From NCBI GenBank assembly GCA_050874705.1, contig JBNMLE010000028.1:1-12585 (forward strand): DNA of 12,585 nucleotides, in the 5' to 3' direction. The translations under genes and the position numbers were made by a program. Every line of letters begins with the position of its first letter. Position 1 is the stretch's first letter. This document shows, in pieces, positions 1 to 7,701 of the stretch. The notes under the pieces were generated by a model. That model saw only the letters and a program-made list of their open reading frames with translations. It had not been told where the DNA came from and did not search any database. This DNA is from Fiminaster sp050874705 (lineage in GTDB: Bacteria; Bacillota_I; Bacilli_A; RFN20; CAG-826).

Positions 1-546
1 AAAGCGTTTGTCGAAATCAGTTAAAACATCATTTTTATAGAAATCTTCGACTTTAAAGTCAGATTTTTGTTCTAATTTTGATTTATTTTTCTTTTTATAG
101 CCAAGTTTCATTATTAATGATAATTCGCTAACAGGAGAACATGTATAAATTGTTATTCCTTTTTTAATTAAAGGGAAAAACTTTTGATAATCAGTATCTA
201 AACAAAATAATAATTTGCATTGAATCATAGATAAATTTTCATCCATTTGTTCAAATGTAAATAAAGGATGAACAATATTTGCTATCGCACCTATTTGATT
301 AATCGCATATAACAAATAAATAGCGTCAGGAATATTTGGAAGGCATATAGTCACCACATCATCTTTTTTAACGCCAATTTTTGATAATGAAAACGCAAAT
401 TGATTAATTCTTTTTAAAACTTTTTTATATTTAAAAGTCTTGCCAAAATACCTTAAAGCGTTGTTATTAGGATATTTTTTTGAAGTTTTTAAAATTGCTT
501 CATATATCGATTGTTCTTTTTGACATGGATTCATTATATCTTTCAT
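1..546 (-). CDS. AMP-binding acyl-CoA synthetase/ligase, N-terminal part (runs off left edge)
   Basis: The first 182 codons are open with no stop before position 1, so the 3' part lies outside the window. The start ATG at 546 is preceded by AGAAGG about 7 nt upstream, which overlaps the stop of the upstream gene. The N-terminus (residues 1-140) has the usual layout of ANL-superfamily adenylating enzymes: a segment resembling 'A-L-R-Y-x-G-K-T-F-Y', the motif DVVTICLPNIPDAIYLLYA (about residues 67-85), then 'AIxNxVHPLF' and a region where substrate handling begins. Family members convert a carboxylic acid, ATP and CoA to acyl-CoA through an acyl-adenylate. The diagnostic phosphate-binding loop (TSGTTG-like) falls past the edge, so activity and substrate cannot be judged. 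It lies 12 nt after a membrane acyltransferase gene, so the two are probably co-transcribed and may act in sequence. Confidence 0.85.
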   Translation of the reverse strand, partial: MKDIMNPCQKEQSIYEAILKTSKKYPNNNALRYFGKTFKYKKVLKRINQFAFSLSKIGVKKDDVVTICLPNIPDAIYLLYAINQIGAIANIVHPLFTFEQMDENLSMIQCKLLFCLDTDYQKFFPLIKKGITIYTCSPVSELSLIMKLGYKKKNKSKLEQKSDFKVEDFYKNDVLTDFDKRF

Positions 547-558
547 TTTTTCTACCTT

Positions 559-1827
559 CTAAAAAATTGATAACGTGTAACCAGACATTAATAATATCGG
601 AATCATAATCGCGAAAAATATTGGTTGGTGTAAAACATACACTAATAAAGTATGTCTTCCAGGATAGGCAATGAGTCTTAATTTTTGATTAATTTCGGCA
701 TTAAGTTGGCCTTGTTTTGATAAGAAATATGCTTCACCAGAAAGTTTTCTATCTTCTTTGTGGTAGAAATATTTAATAATAGATTTTTTATCTTTATAAA
801 CAGTTTCTCCAACGAAACCTCCAAGGAAAATATAACCAATATATGGGAATAAGCCTAACCAATCGCTACCAAATCCTTTTAAACCTAAGATAACTTTATA
901 AATATTTGATGCATCTAAATTTTTATATTGATAAAACCATCCAATATCATTTCCATTATTATTGAAAATGAAATAGAATCTATCAAATAATGTATCTAAA
1001 GTATGTGGAGGATCAGCTTCTATATGCATGTAATTAATTGAGGACATAATAGCCCAGAAAATTGAACAAGCGATAAATATTCCAAGGGAGATCCACTTCC
1101 ACGATTTCTTTCCAAATAGTTTCTTACATAGATAAGAGACGCCAGTATAAGTAAGAAGGCATAATCCTATAGTTGTCATGATAGACAATAAAACTTGTAA
1201 ATCGTAATTATTAAGAATATTCGCAATAAACGCTAAAAGAATAGTTATTGCGAGTCCAAAACCAACAAGTCCAAGCGCTCTTTTCCAATTGTTTTTAGAA
1301 AAAACTGTGCTTACTCCACATAGAAAAACGAATAAGAAAACACCAAATAATCTTACACCAATTCTAAAAGAAGAATCCCAATATGCTTGGGTTTGGTTAA
1401 CCATAAAATTTAGCCACCCAGTATCACTATTTGAAAACAAACCTTTGAAAAACATCCAAAAGTCCGCGGTGCAATGATCAAAAACCATGCCCCATATAGC
1501 AACACCTCTTAAAAAATCAATTTCCCATACGCGTTTGCTGTTTTTAAGAAGTTCTCTATCTTTGGCTTCGTTTTTTATAACTGCTGAAGCGTATTTTTCT
1601 TGATATTTATTTTCGAGTTTTTTTAGTTTGTTATTATATTTAAGTTCTAATCGTATACGATATAAAGATGTATCGATTTCATCATGAGTTTTAGCAAATT
1701 CTTTAACATTATTTTCAATTAAAGATAATTGTTTTTCTTTAAATGATGAAAGCTTATTATCTAATTTCGTTTGAAAAGATGTCAAATGAGCCTGTCTTTT
1801 CTCGTATAATGTTGCCTCGCTAATCAT
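559..1827 (-). CDS. Multi-pass membrane acyltransferase, heparan-alpha-glucosaminide N-acetyltransferase (DUF1624-like), with N-terminal coiled-coil
   Basis: The 422-residue protein has two parts. Residues 1-98 are charged, Lys/Glu-rich and without proline, and look like a helical coiled coil. From residue 99 comes the family signature R-V-W-E-I-D-F-L-R-G-V-A-I-W-G-M with conserved His118 after it. About seven hydrophobic segments follow (roughly 101-118, 157-177, 184-204, 209-230, 245-264, 325-342, 393-415). The C-terminal motif GRHTLLVYVLHQPIFF (391-406) is also typical of the family. Relatives move an acetyl or acyl group across a membrane onto a glycan amine or hydroxyl. The acceptor here is unknown. 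No Shine-Dalgarno precedes the ATG; instead an extended -10 sits at leaderless spacing (see findings). There is no other in-frame ATG before the signature. The helical N-terminal extension is unusual for the family. The family call is confident, the substrate is not. Confidence 0.85.
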   Translation of the reverse strand: MISEATLYEKRQAHLTSFQTKLDNKLSSFKEKQLSLIENNVKEFAKTHDEIDTSLYRIRLELKYNNKLKKLENKYQEKYASAVIKNEAKDRELLKNSKRVWEIDFLRGVAIWGMVFDHCTADFWMFFKGLFSNSDTGWLNFMVNQTQAYWDSSFRIGVRLFGVFLFVFLCGVSTVFSKNNWKRALGLVGFGLAITILLAFIANILNNYDLQVLLSIMTTIGLCLLTYTGVSYLCKKLFGKKSWKWISLGIFIACSIFWAIMSSINYMHIEADPPHTLDTLFDRFYFIFNNNGNDIGWFYQYKNLDASNIYKVILGLKGFGSDWLGLFPYIGYIFLGGFVGETVYKDKKSIIKYFYHKEDRKLSGEAYFLSKQGQLNAEINQKLRLIAYPGRHTLLVYVLHQPIFFAIMIPILLMSGYTLSIF

Positions 1828-1948
1828 AAAAATATAATATCAAATAGTATTTTCTTATGAGAGTTATTTCATAAATTATTTTCATAAAGAAATTTAATAT
1901 ATAAAAATATATTTTGTATTATTAATAATTTTATATAAAATTAAAGAT
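1828..1948. promoter_or_regulatory. Divergent intergenic promoter region
   Basis: These 121 nt separate divergently transcribed genes and should hold both promoters. For the minus-strand gene, TGATATTAT (extended -10, at 1842-1834 on the minus strand) ends six bases before the ATG. For the plus-strand gene the best -10 is TATAAA at 1934-1939, ten bases before the ATG. Neither has a convincing -35 hexamer. A 6-bp inverted repeat, TTATGA (1855-1860) and TCATAA (1869-1874), lies in the middle, with another TCATAA at 1882-1887. It could be an operator, but AT-rich DNA gives such matches easily. Confidence 0.4.
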
Positions 1949-2869
1949 ATGATTGAGTTAATAATTTCATTATCCTTAACCGCGGTTTTATTAATAATTT
2001 TCGGTTTGTTTTTAACATTTGGCATTGTAACATATAACACTGTTTTTAAAAGAAGAAAAGGCGATGAACATTTTGCTGAAAACGAAAACCCATTAGATAA
2101 AAAAGAACCTTCTAGAATATGGTTTTCAAACCAAAGAACTGAAGAATTAACAATTATTTCAAAAGATAAGCTAACTTTAAAAGGATATTTTTTGAACAAT
2201 CATTCAAACAAATTAGCGGTCATTCTTCATGGATATCATGGAAGATATTACTCTTCCACTACACAAGCTAAAATATTTTTTGAAAATGGTTATGATGTTT
2301 TGTTACCAAACAATAGAGCTCACGATACAAGCGATGGGAAATATTTTTCAATGGGACAAAAAGAAATCGATGATGTTCTAAGATGGATCAATTTAATGAT
2401 AAATAAAAATCCAAATTATGAAATAGTTCTTATGGGCGTTTCAATGGGAGCGCATATTTCAATGATGTGCGCAGATAAAGTTCCAAATAATATAAAATGT
2501 ATCATCGAAGACTGTGGCTATGGAAATTTAAAGTTCGTTATAAAAGACCAATTAAGAACAAAATTTAATAAGCCTATGACTAGTATTATTTTGTTAGCCA
2601 CAAAATTTGTTTGTAGATGCAATGGTTTTTCCATTAATGATGATGTAAAAGCTCCTCTAACAAATACTAAAGTTCCTGTCTTATTTATTCATGGAGATAA
2701 AGATACATATGTTAAATATGATAATCTTTCTTATTGTGAACAATTTGTTAAAGATGAAATTAAAAAAGAAGTTGTTACATTTATTGATGCAAATCACAAT
2801 GAATCAAAAAAACAACTTGAAAAATATCAAAATACATTATTATCTTTTGCGGGTAGATATATAAAATGA
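1949..2869 (+). CDS. Membrane-anchored alpha/beta hydrolase
   Basis: This is a 306-residue protein with one N-terminal hydrophobic segment (residues 3-28) followed by K-R-R-K, consistent with an uncleaved membrane anchor. The catalytic domain, from about residue 65, shows a complete alpha/beta-hydrolase set: oxyanion-region HGYHG (94-98), nucleophile elbow GVSMG with Ser165, the acid in IHGDKDTYV (Asp252 the likely acid) and His283 in DANHNES. It resembles the YfhR/BEM46-type serine hydrolases found in many Firmicutes, which act as esterases or acylhydrolases on mostly unknown substrates. By the positive-inside rule the K-R-R-K places the catalytic domain in the cytoplasm if it is a simple anchor; this orientation is inferred. 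Only a weak Shine-Dalgarno (AAAG) precedes the ATG. Its stop overlaps the next start (ATGA at 2866-2869), so the two genes are translationally coupled. Confidence 0.88.
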   Translation: MIELIISLSLTAVLLIIFGLFLTFGIVTYNTVFKRRKGDEHFAENENPLDKKEPSRIWFSNQRTEELTIISKDKLTLKGYFLNNHSNKLAVILHGYHGRYYSSTTQAKIFFENGYDVLLPNNRAHDTSDGKYFSMGQKEIDDVLRWINLMINKNPNYEIVLMGVSMGAHISMMCADKVPNNIKCIIEDCGYGNLKFVIKDQLRTKFNKPMTSIILLATKFVCRCNGFSINDDVKAPLTNTKVPVLFIHGDKDTYVKYDNLSYCEQFVKDEIKKEVVTFIDANHNESKKQLEKYQNTLLSFAGRYIK

Positions 2870-3954
2870 AAATATTAATTAATAAAAACGTAGAAAAAGA
2901 AATAGAAAAATATTTATCAACTAAGGAAGACAATATGTCCGCGGTTGAACTTATAAATATTCTTTTAAGTGAAGAAAATAACAATCTTAATAAAGAAGAC
3001 ATTAAGAGAAATAATGATAATTATTTTAAAGCATTAATTGAAAAAACTGATGTCGATATTAACGATGAATATTTTAAAGAAATGAATGAAAAATATCATT
3101 TTAATGATATAAAGGAATTAAATGTTAATGACTATAATAAAAATGAATATTTTGTAAATATAAAACCAAAATTTGCTAAAAACAAAAATAGATTCCTTTG
3201 TTATTTAACTTATAATCCATATCAAGCATTTACTTATGATGAAATTAAAATTGATGATAAATATTTTAAAGAATTAGTGCCTATTGGTTATTTTAAAGAA
3301 AAATTTAATTATCCCGCAATTATAAATGATGAAAAAATTTGGATGAGCATTATTCCTCACGAAATCAACACAATGAAAAAACCAATTGAAAATGCTTTTG
3401 GAAAAGTTCTTGTTGTTGGATTAGGTTTAGGATATTTCTCATATATGGTTTCTTTAAAAGAAGAAGTTGATGAAATATTGATTGTTGAAAAAGACTCCAC
3501 TATTATCGAATTATTTAATAAAGAAATCCTTCCTTATTTTAAAAATAAACAAAAAATTAAAATTATTAACGAAGATGCTTTCTTATATTTAGAACAAAAA
3601 CATGATTTTGATTATGCTTTCGTAGATATTTGGCACAATGTTGGCGATGGCATATATCTTTATTTAGCGGCTAAATATTATGAAAATTTATATCCAAATG
3701 TACATTTTGATTATTGGATTGAAGAATCTCTTCTAGCGATGCTTAGAAGAATGATATTAACTGTCTTTGAAGAACAATATTATTCTCATTTTACAAGCAA
3801 AGATTATTTAAAAGCTAAAAACAAAAACGATAAAGTTATCAATAAAATATATTTCTATACTGAAAATTATCAAATAAATAATATAGATGATTTTAGAAAT
3901 ATGCTTAGCGATGATTTTCTAAAAGAAATGGCTAAAAAATTGTATTTAAATTAA
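2866..3954 (+). CDS. SAM-dependent methyltransferase of spermidine-synthase fold, uncharacterised Firmicutes type
   Basis: This 362-residue protein is predicted to be cytoplasmic and contains a class I Rossmann methyltransferase core. The SAM-type glycine loop is VVGLGLGY (183-190), the acidic residue ending strand 2 is Glu208 in IVEKD, motif 'NEDAF' is at 235-239, and FVDIWHNVGDG (252-262) follows strand 4. The half before residue 175 is not the usual beta-hairpin of true spermidine synthases. It carries IGYFKEKFNYPAI and WMSIIPHEINTM, a conserved lead-in I recall from an uncharacterised Clostridia/Bacilli protein group often labelled spermidine-synthase-like. The aminopropyltransferase acid pair is not evident, so polyamine synthesis is not supported. 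It is coupled by a 4-nt overlap to the hydrolase gene, and no separate Shine-Dalgarno is needed. The gene is very rich in AAT, AAA and GAT codons. Its stop codon overlaps the stop of the opposing pepT. Confidence 0.75.
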   Translation: MKILINKNVEKEIEKYLSTKEDNMSAVELINILLSEENNNLNKEDIKRNNDNYFKALIEKTDVDINDEYFKEMNEKYHFNDIKELNVNDYNKNEYFVNIKPKFAKNKNRFLCYLTYNPYQAFTYDEIKIDDKYFKELVPIGYFKEKFNYPAIINDEKIWMSIIPHEINTMKKPIENAFGKVLVVGLGLGYFSYMVSLKEEVDEILIVEKDSTIIELFNKEILPYFKNKQKIKIINEDAFLYLEQKHDFDYAFVDIWHNVGDGIYLYLAAKYYENLYPNVHFDYWIEESLLAMLRRMILTVFEEQYYSHFTSKDYLKAKNKNDKVINKIYFYTENYQINNIDDFRNMLSDDFLKEMAKKLYLN

Positions 3955-5150
3955 ATCTTATATATTTCAGTGACTATTTTTGCCATTAATTCCATTTCTT
4001 CAAGAACTGCGAATTCATATCGACCATGATGATTATATGAACCAGTTCCAAGATTTGGGCATGGACAATTCATAAATGAAAATGTTGCGCCATCTGTGCC
4101 TCCACGAGTGGCTTCATATTCAAAAGGAATATGTAATTTGTTATAAATATTTTCGATTAATATTTTACATTCAGGATGCTTTTCAATAACTTCAAGCATA
4201 TTTTTATATTGATCTTTGATAGTGAGTTCAACTTTTGCTTGTTTATATTCATTTTCGATTTTTTCTTTAGCAAGAACAAAATCATTTACTTGTTTTTCTA
4301 ATATTTTAGAATCATGATTTCTTAAAATATAATAAGCATCTGCATTTTCAACATCTCCATTAATGGAAACAATATGATTGAATCCTTCTCTTCCACTTGT
4401 CATATATGGAGTCATATCTTTTGGAAGTAAAGAAATAAATTCATTCATAAGCAAAATTGCATTAATTAATTTGCCTTTGCCTTCCCCTGGATGAATTGAT
4501 TTTCCAACTATATGAACATTTATTGATTTTGCATTAAAGTTTTCAAATGATATATATTTTGGATCAGCTCCATCAATTGTATAAGCAAATTTTGCTTTAT
4601 ATAAATCAAGATTAAAATGTTCAGGACCGCGACCAATTTCTTCATCTGGAGTAAAAAGAACCGCTAAAGGGCGTCTTGATTCTTTATCCATTTTTAAAAC
4701 ATTTCTAATAACTTCTTTAATAATTGCGACACCAGCTTTATCATCTGCTCCTAAAAGAGTTGTCCCGTCAGTGGTTATAATTGTTTTATTTAAACATTCA
4801 TTTAATTTAGGGAAATCCTTCTTTGAAAGAAATAAACCACTATTACCTAATGGAATATCTTTCCCATCATAATTATTTACTATTTGAGGTTTAACGTCTT
4901 TGCCACTACATTCAAGTGCGGTGTCAACATGCGCACAAAGACCAACGCAATCATATTTATCGTTTCCTGGAATAAATCCATATAATCTTCCATATTCGTC
5001 TAATGTGTTTTTAACGCCAAGATCATCTAATTCTTTCTTCAATAAATTTAATAAATCATATTGTTTTTTTGAAGAAGGCGATGTAGAAGAATTTTCATCT
5101 GATTGAGTATCAATCTTTACATAACTTAAAAAATCATCGAGTAATAGCAT
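3951..5150 (-). CDS. pepT: Peptidase T (tripeptide aminopeptidase), M20 zinc metallopeptidase
   Basis: The product is 399 residues, close to the roughly 410 usual for PepT. It removes the N-terminal residue from tripeptides in the cytoplasm and is part of peptide use. All M20B landmarks are present at nearly the spacing of the Salmonella enzyme: HVDTA (His74, Asp76), LLGADDKAG with bridging Asp136, PDEEIGRG with Glu170 and Glu171, TIDG with Asp193, and GSYNHHGRYEF with the last zinc ligand His375. The middle section (about 208-320) is the lid/dimerisation domain. The start is fixed by AAGGAG 8 nt upstream of the ATG; this site directly follows the stop of the preceding CBS gene, only 10 nt away, so the gene is last in the minus-strand unit. 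No terminator follows; its TAA overlaps the convergent methyltransferase stop. Confidence 0.95.
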   Translation of the reverse strand: MLLLDDFLSYVKIDTQSDENSSTSPSSKKQYDLLNLLKKELDDLGVKNTLDEYGRLYGFIPGNDKYDCVGLCAHVDTALECSGKDVKPQIVNNYDGKDIPLGNSGLFLSKKDFPKLNECLNKTIITTDGTTLLGADDKAGVAIIKEVIRNVLKMDKESRRPLAVLFTPDEEIGRGPEHFNLDLYKAKFAYTIDGADPKYISFENFNAKSINVHIVGKSIHPGEGKGKLINAILLMNEFISLLPKDMTPYMTSGREGFNHIVSINGDVENADAYYILRNHDSKILEKQVNDFVLAKEKIENEYKQAKVELTIKDQYKNMLEVIEKHPECKILIENIYNKLHIPFEYEATRGGTDGATFSFMNCPCPNLGTGSYNHHGRYEFAVLEEMELMAKIVTEIYKI

Positions 5151-5160
5151 ATTTATCTCC

Positions 5161-5886
5161 TTAAATATTATCTAATTTCAATATATCAAATGGCGTTATA
5201 ACGCCTAATATTGGTTGATCTTCTCTTCCATCTTTTGTTACAAAAATAACCGCTAAACGTTTACCATTTTCATACATTTTATCGAATAAATTCGCCACAT
5301 TTTGCATTAGTTCTTTTTCTTTAACAAAAGTGTAATGTTCACTTATATGTTTTTTAATTGGGAAATATCCATCTAAATCATATACTTTTTCATCGCTAAT
5401 ATTTTTATTTTTTAAAGCGATATATTGCATTATTGTATTTGGTGATAAAACACCAAGCAAATGCTGATAATCATCAATAATAGGAAATTGTAAAAATCCT
5501 TTTTCAAGCATTATTTTCATTATTTTATTAACATCATCATCTAATTTAGCAAACAAAAGTTTCTTATAAGGCGTGCAAATATCAATCGCACATTTTGGAT
5601 GAGTTAATTCAACAATTTCCTTTTCAAGGAATGACAATGTTTTATCACTGATAGAAATAAGACTATCTTTATTCATATCAAAGTCATGAACTAAAGCATT
5701 TCTTATTTGTCTTATTTCATTAAGAATTCTTCCTTTTTCATGAATTTTATAATTAGAAGATTTCATTAATTCAAAAGCATATTTGGCGATATAGGAAAAA
5801 GAATTATCATATTGCCCATATCTTTCCATAAGGACATTATCTAAATCATTATATAGTTGTAAAAATCTATTTGCTGAATTATCCAT
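5161..5886 (-). CDS. HEPN-like domain fused to a CBS-domain pair
   Basis: This 241-residue soluble protein is probably cytoplasmic. Residues 1-92 are helical and end in IRQIRNALVHDF (59-70), where R62-N63-x3-H67 fits the Rx4-6H motif of HEPN domains; many, but not all, HEPN proteins are RNases. Residues about 98-158 and 176-239 are two CBS motifs (for example FLQFPIIDDYQHLLGVLSP and GVITPFDILKL), which together form a Bateman module that usually binds adenine nucleotides or other nucleotide signals. A nucleotide-gated HEPN protein is a reasonable inference, but no partner toxin or antitoxin gene is adjacent. The ATG lies one base after the stop of the nuclease gene (TAATATG) and has no Shine-Dalgarno, so it should be translated by termination and reinitiation. 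The next gene, pepT, starts 10 nt downstream. The CBS call is firm; the HEPN call is moderate. Confidence 0.8.
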   Translation of the reverse strand: MDNSANRFLQLYNDLDNVLMERYGQYDNSFSYIAKYAFELMKSSNYKIHEKGRILNEIRQIRNALVHDFDMNKDSLISISDKTLSFLEKEIVELTHPKCAIDICTPYKKLLFAKLDDDVNKIMKIMLEKGFLQFPIIDDYQHLLGVLSPNTIMQYIALKNKNISDEKVYDLDGYFPIKKHISEHYTFVKEKELMQNVANLFDKMYENGKRLAVIFVTKDGREDQPILGVITPFDILKLDNI

Positions 5887-5887
5887 A

Positions 5888-7684
5888 TTATAAAAGTGAT
5901 GAAAATACGCGTTCCGCTAAATCAGGGACATCAATATATGGGTTACGGTTCTTTTGATGTTTGTAAATACCATTATTTCTTAAAATTTCTCTTTCACTTA
6001 CTGGATCTTCTTCGGCCCATTTCATAAATAATTTTAATGAAGCACTTGTCAATTTAGAGAAATCATTATTTGAAAAATGATTACCCCAAGAACCAGCTTT
6101 ATTTTCATATGCTGTAACCATATAGAAATATGTTCTTGCAATATCGCCTTTATATTCATCAGCGACTTCAAAAACAGTTCCACTTATTCCAGATGTAGCA
6201 CTGCTACCAACTTTGCAGCCGTTTGATGAAGTAAATCTTGCATTTGAGACCTCTCCATATAAATAGCTTCCTCTCATGCTATTAACTTTTATATCTGTTG
6301 GGTAAATATGGAAAGCATCACTAACCATTGGAGATTGTTTATTAAACCAGCTTTGTGGAATAGTATGTTCTCTGTTCCAGCCTTCACCTTCATTAGAAGC
6401 GCTACTACCAGAATCGCTTAAGGTATATTTTTGATTTGAATAAATATCAACAAGATAAGTTTGTCCATCTTCTCCTACATATGTATCGCTATCAGCATAC
6501 ACACTAGCAAGATTTCCATAAGCAACAACAGTGTGATTGCTAATTAAGTTATATAATGAAGTTTTTAATGTCGCTCCACTAGTGGAGAAATCAATTGAAG
6601 AATAATATTTTTTTGCTTCATCGCTAAGTTCGCTTGAACCTTTGGCGACAACAGTAAAGCTAACGCTAAGAGTTTCTTTTAATACACCATCAAGATAAAT
6701 CTTAATTGTTAATGTAACACTACTATCAGTGTTTTCTGGACGAGTTACATTTCCATTATTAGATAAGATAGAAGTATTGCTACTTTCATATGCAAAGGTA
6801 ATTCCGTGATCACCACTTGTTGGGAAATATTGCGATGTATAAATTTTCTTACCATTTAAATCAGTAAGTGAAGAAATTAGTCCTCTTGCGTATTCAAGTT
6901 TTTGCTCTTCTGTTGTTATTTCACTAACTTCAATTTGGTTTGGATCACTAATTACAACTTGTGGGCTTCCTTGATATGCTGTAGCAAATCCTCCGTTAAT
7001 TACAAATTTATTTCCAGCACCCGCTGAATTAATTCTTTCAACAATTTTATCACCATTAGCAATAAATCTTTTGAAGAACACTAAAAGTGTTTGACCGTTA
7101 AAATCAACATTGATTCTTGTATCTTTACCGCTTGAATATGAAGCAAGCGTATCTAATTTAACTGTTAATTTTACTGGTGAATATTTATATGTATTTAAAT
7201 CGTTATAGGAATTTGCTTCTTTAATTCTTATATCGCCTTTGCTACCTGTATCAACTATAGATGCATCTTTTGCAATTTGTTTATTACCAGCGTATTCTCC
7301 AATATTGCCTTTAATTTCATAAATGTTTCCAATTGTTTTCTTTGGAGCGTTATCGCCATAATAGGCATAAAATTCGCCAGTATTATCTTGAAGGAAATAG
7401 CCTGAACCATCAGTTCCTGTAATAGTCGCTAAAACATGGACATTTTTTCCAACTGCAGCATTATTACAATCTTCTAATGTATCATATTCTCCTACTTCAC
7501 TATGACTTATTGATGTAGTTGTTGTAGTAGTTGAAGAACCACCTGTTGTAGATGTGTTTGATCCTGTGTCAGATGATGTAATTGTGTCAGTATTACTTGA
7601 ACTAATCAAACTACTTGAATTATCGCATCCTGCTACAAGAGTGATAAGAAGCGCTAAACTTAATGGAATTAATCTTTTTTTCAT
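5888..7684 (-). CDS. Secreted lipoprotein nuclease with OB-like, Ig-like and endonuclease I domains
   Basis: This is a 598-residue exported lipoprotein: Lys/Arg start, hydrophobic segment and lipobox LVAGC with Cys20, then a Ser/Thr linker to about residue 62. Residues 64-145 look like the OB-fold nucleic-acid-binding domain of YhcR-type nucleases. Residues about 150-255 may be a second beta domain. Residues 262-347 resemble a degenerate bacterial Ig domain. Residues about 355-598 are an endonuclease I (EndA/NucM, His-Me finger) domain: GWNREHTIPQSWF with catalytic His440, FHIYPTDIKVN (458-468), KGDIARTYFYM (512-522) and NRNPYIDVP (579-587). Family members cut DNA and RNA non-specifically outside the cytoplasm, here presumably for nucleotide scavenging or biofilm DNA turnover. 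The start is supported by AAGGAG, about 13 nt upstream (long spacing); a nearer ATG is out of frame. The upstream lipoprotein gene ends 17 nt before. Confidence 0.9.
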   Translation of the reverse strand: MKKRLIPLSLALLITLVAGCDNSSSLISSSNTDTITSSDTGSNTSTTGGSSTTTTTTSISHSEVGEYDTLEDCNNAAVGKNVHVLATITGTDGSGYFLQDNTGEFYAYYGDNAPKKTIGNIYEIKGNIGEYAGNKQIAKDASIVDTGSKGDIRIKEANSYNDLNTYKYSPVKLTVKLDTLASYSSGKDTRINVDFNGQTLLVFFKRFIANGDKIVERINSAGAGNKFVINGGFATAYQGSPQVVISDPNQIEVSEITTEEQKLEYARGLISSLTDLNGKKIYTSQYFPTSGDHGITFAYESSNTSILSNNGNVTRPENTDSSVTLTIKIYLDGVLKETLSVSFTVVAKGSSELSDEAKKYYSSIDFSTSGATLKTSLYNLISNHTVVAYGNLASVYADSDTYVGEDGQTYLVDIYSNQKYTLSDSGSSASNEGEGWNREHTIPQSWFNKQSPMVSDAFHIYPTDIKVNSMRGSYLYGEVSNARFTSSNGCKVGSSATSGISGTVFEVADEYKGDIARTYFYMVTAYENKAGSWGNHFSNNDFSKLTSASLKLFMKWAEEDPVSEREILRNNGIYKHQKNRNPYIDVPDLAERVFSSLL

Positions 7685-7701
7685 ATTTATACATATTCTC
7701 C

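Noticed and set aside
1464..2944. Three CCGCGG palindromes (1464, 1980, 2939) in very AT-rich DNA
   Set aside because: Each lies in coding sequence at a Thr-Ala or Ser-Ala codon pair using GCG for Ala; no shared context suggests function.
2866..3954. True spermidine synthase (SpeE)
   Set aside because: The SAM-type loop is present but the usual N-terminal hairpin and the catalytic acid pair of aminopropyltransferases are not visible.
2866..3954. Possible codon-context bias of C-ending codons before G
   Set aside because: Counting C-ending codons by hand in this gene gave 12 of 33 followed by G, about what the G-start codon frequency predicts.
6574..6587. Perfect 14-bp palindrome CTCCACTAGTGGAG, with CACTAGTG also at 11961-11968
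   Set aside because: The long copy is coding (Ser-Thr-Ser-Gly) and the other is only 8 bp; shared core ACTAGT is a common Thr-Ser codon pair here.
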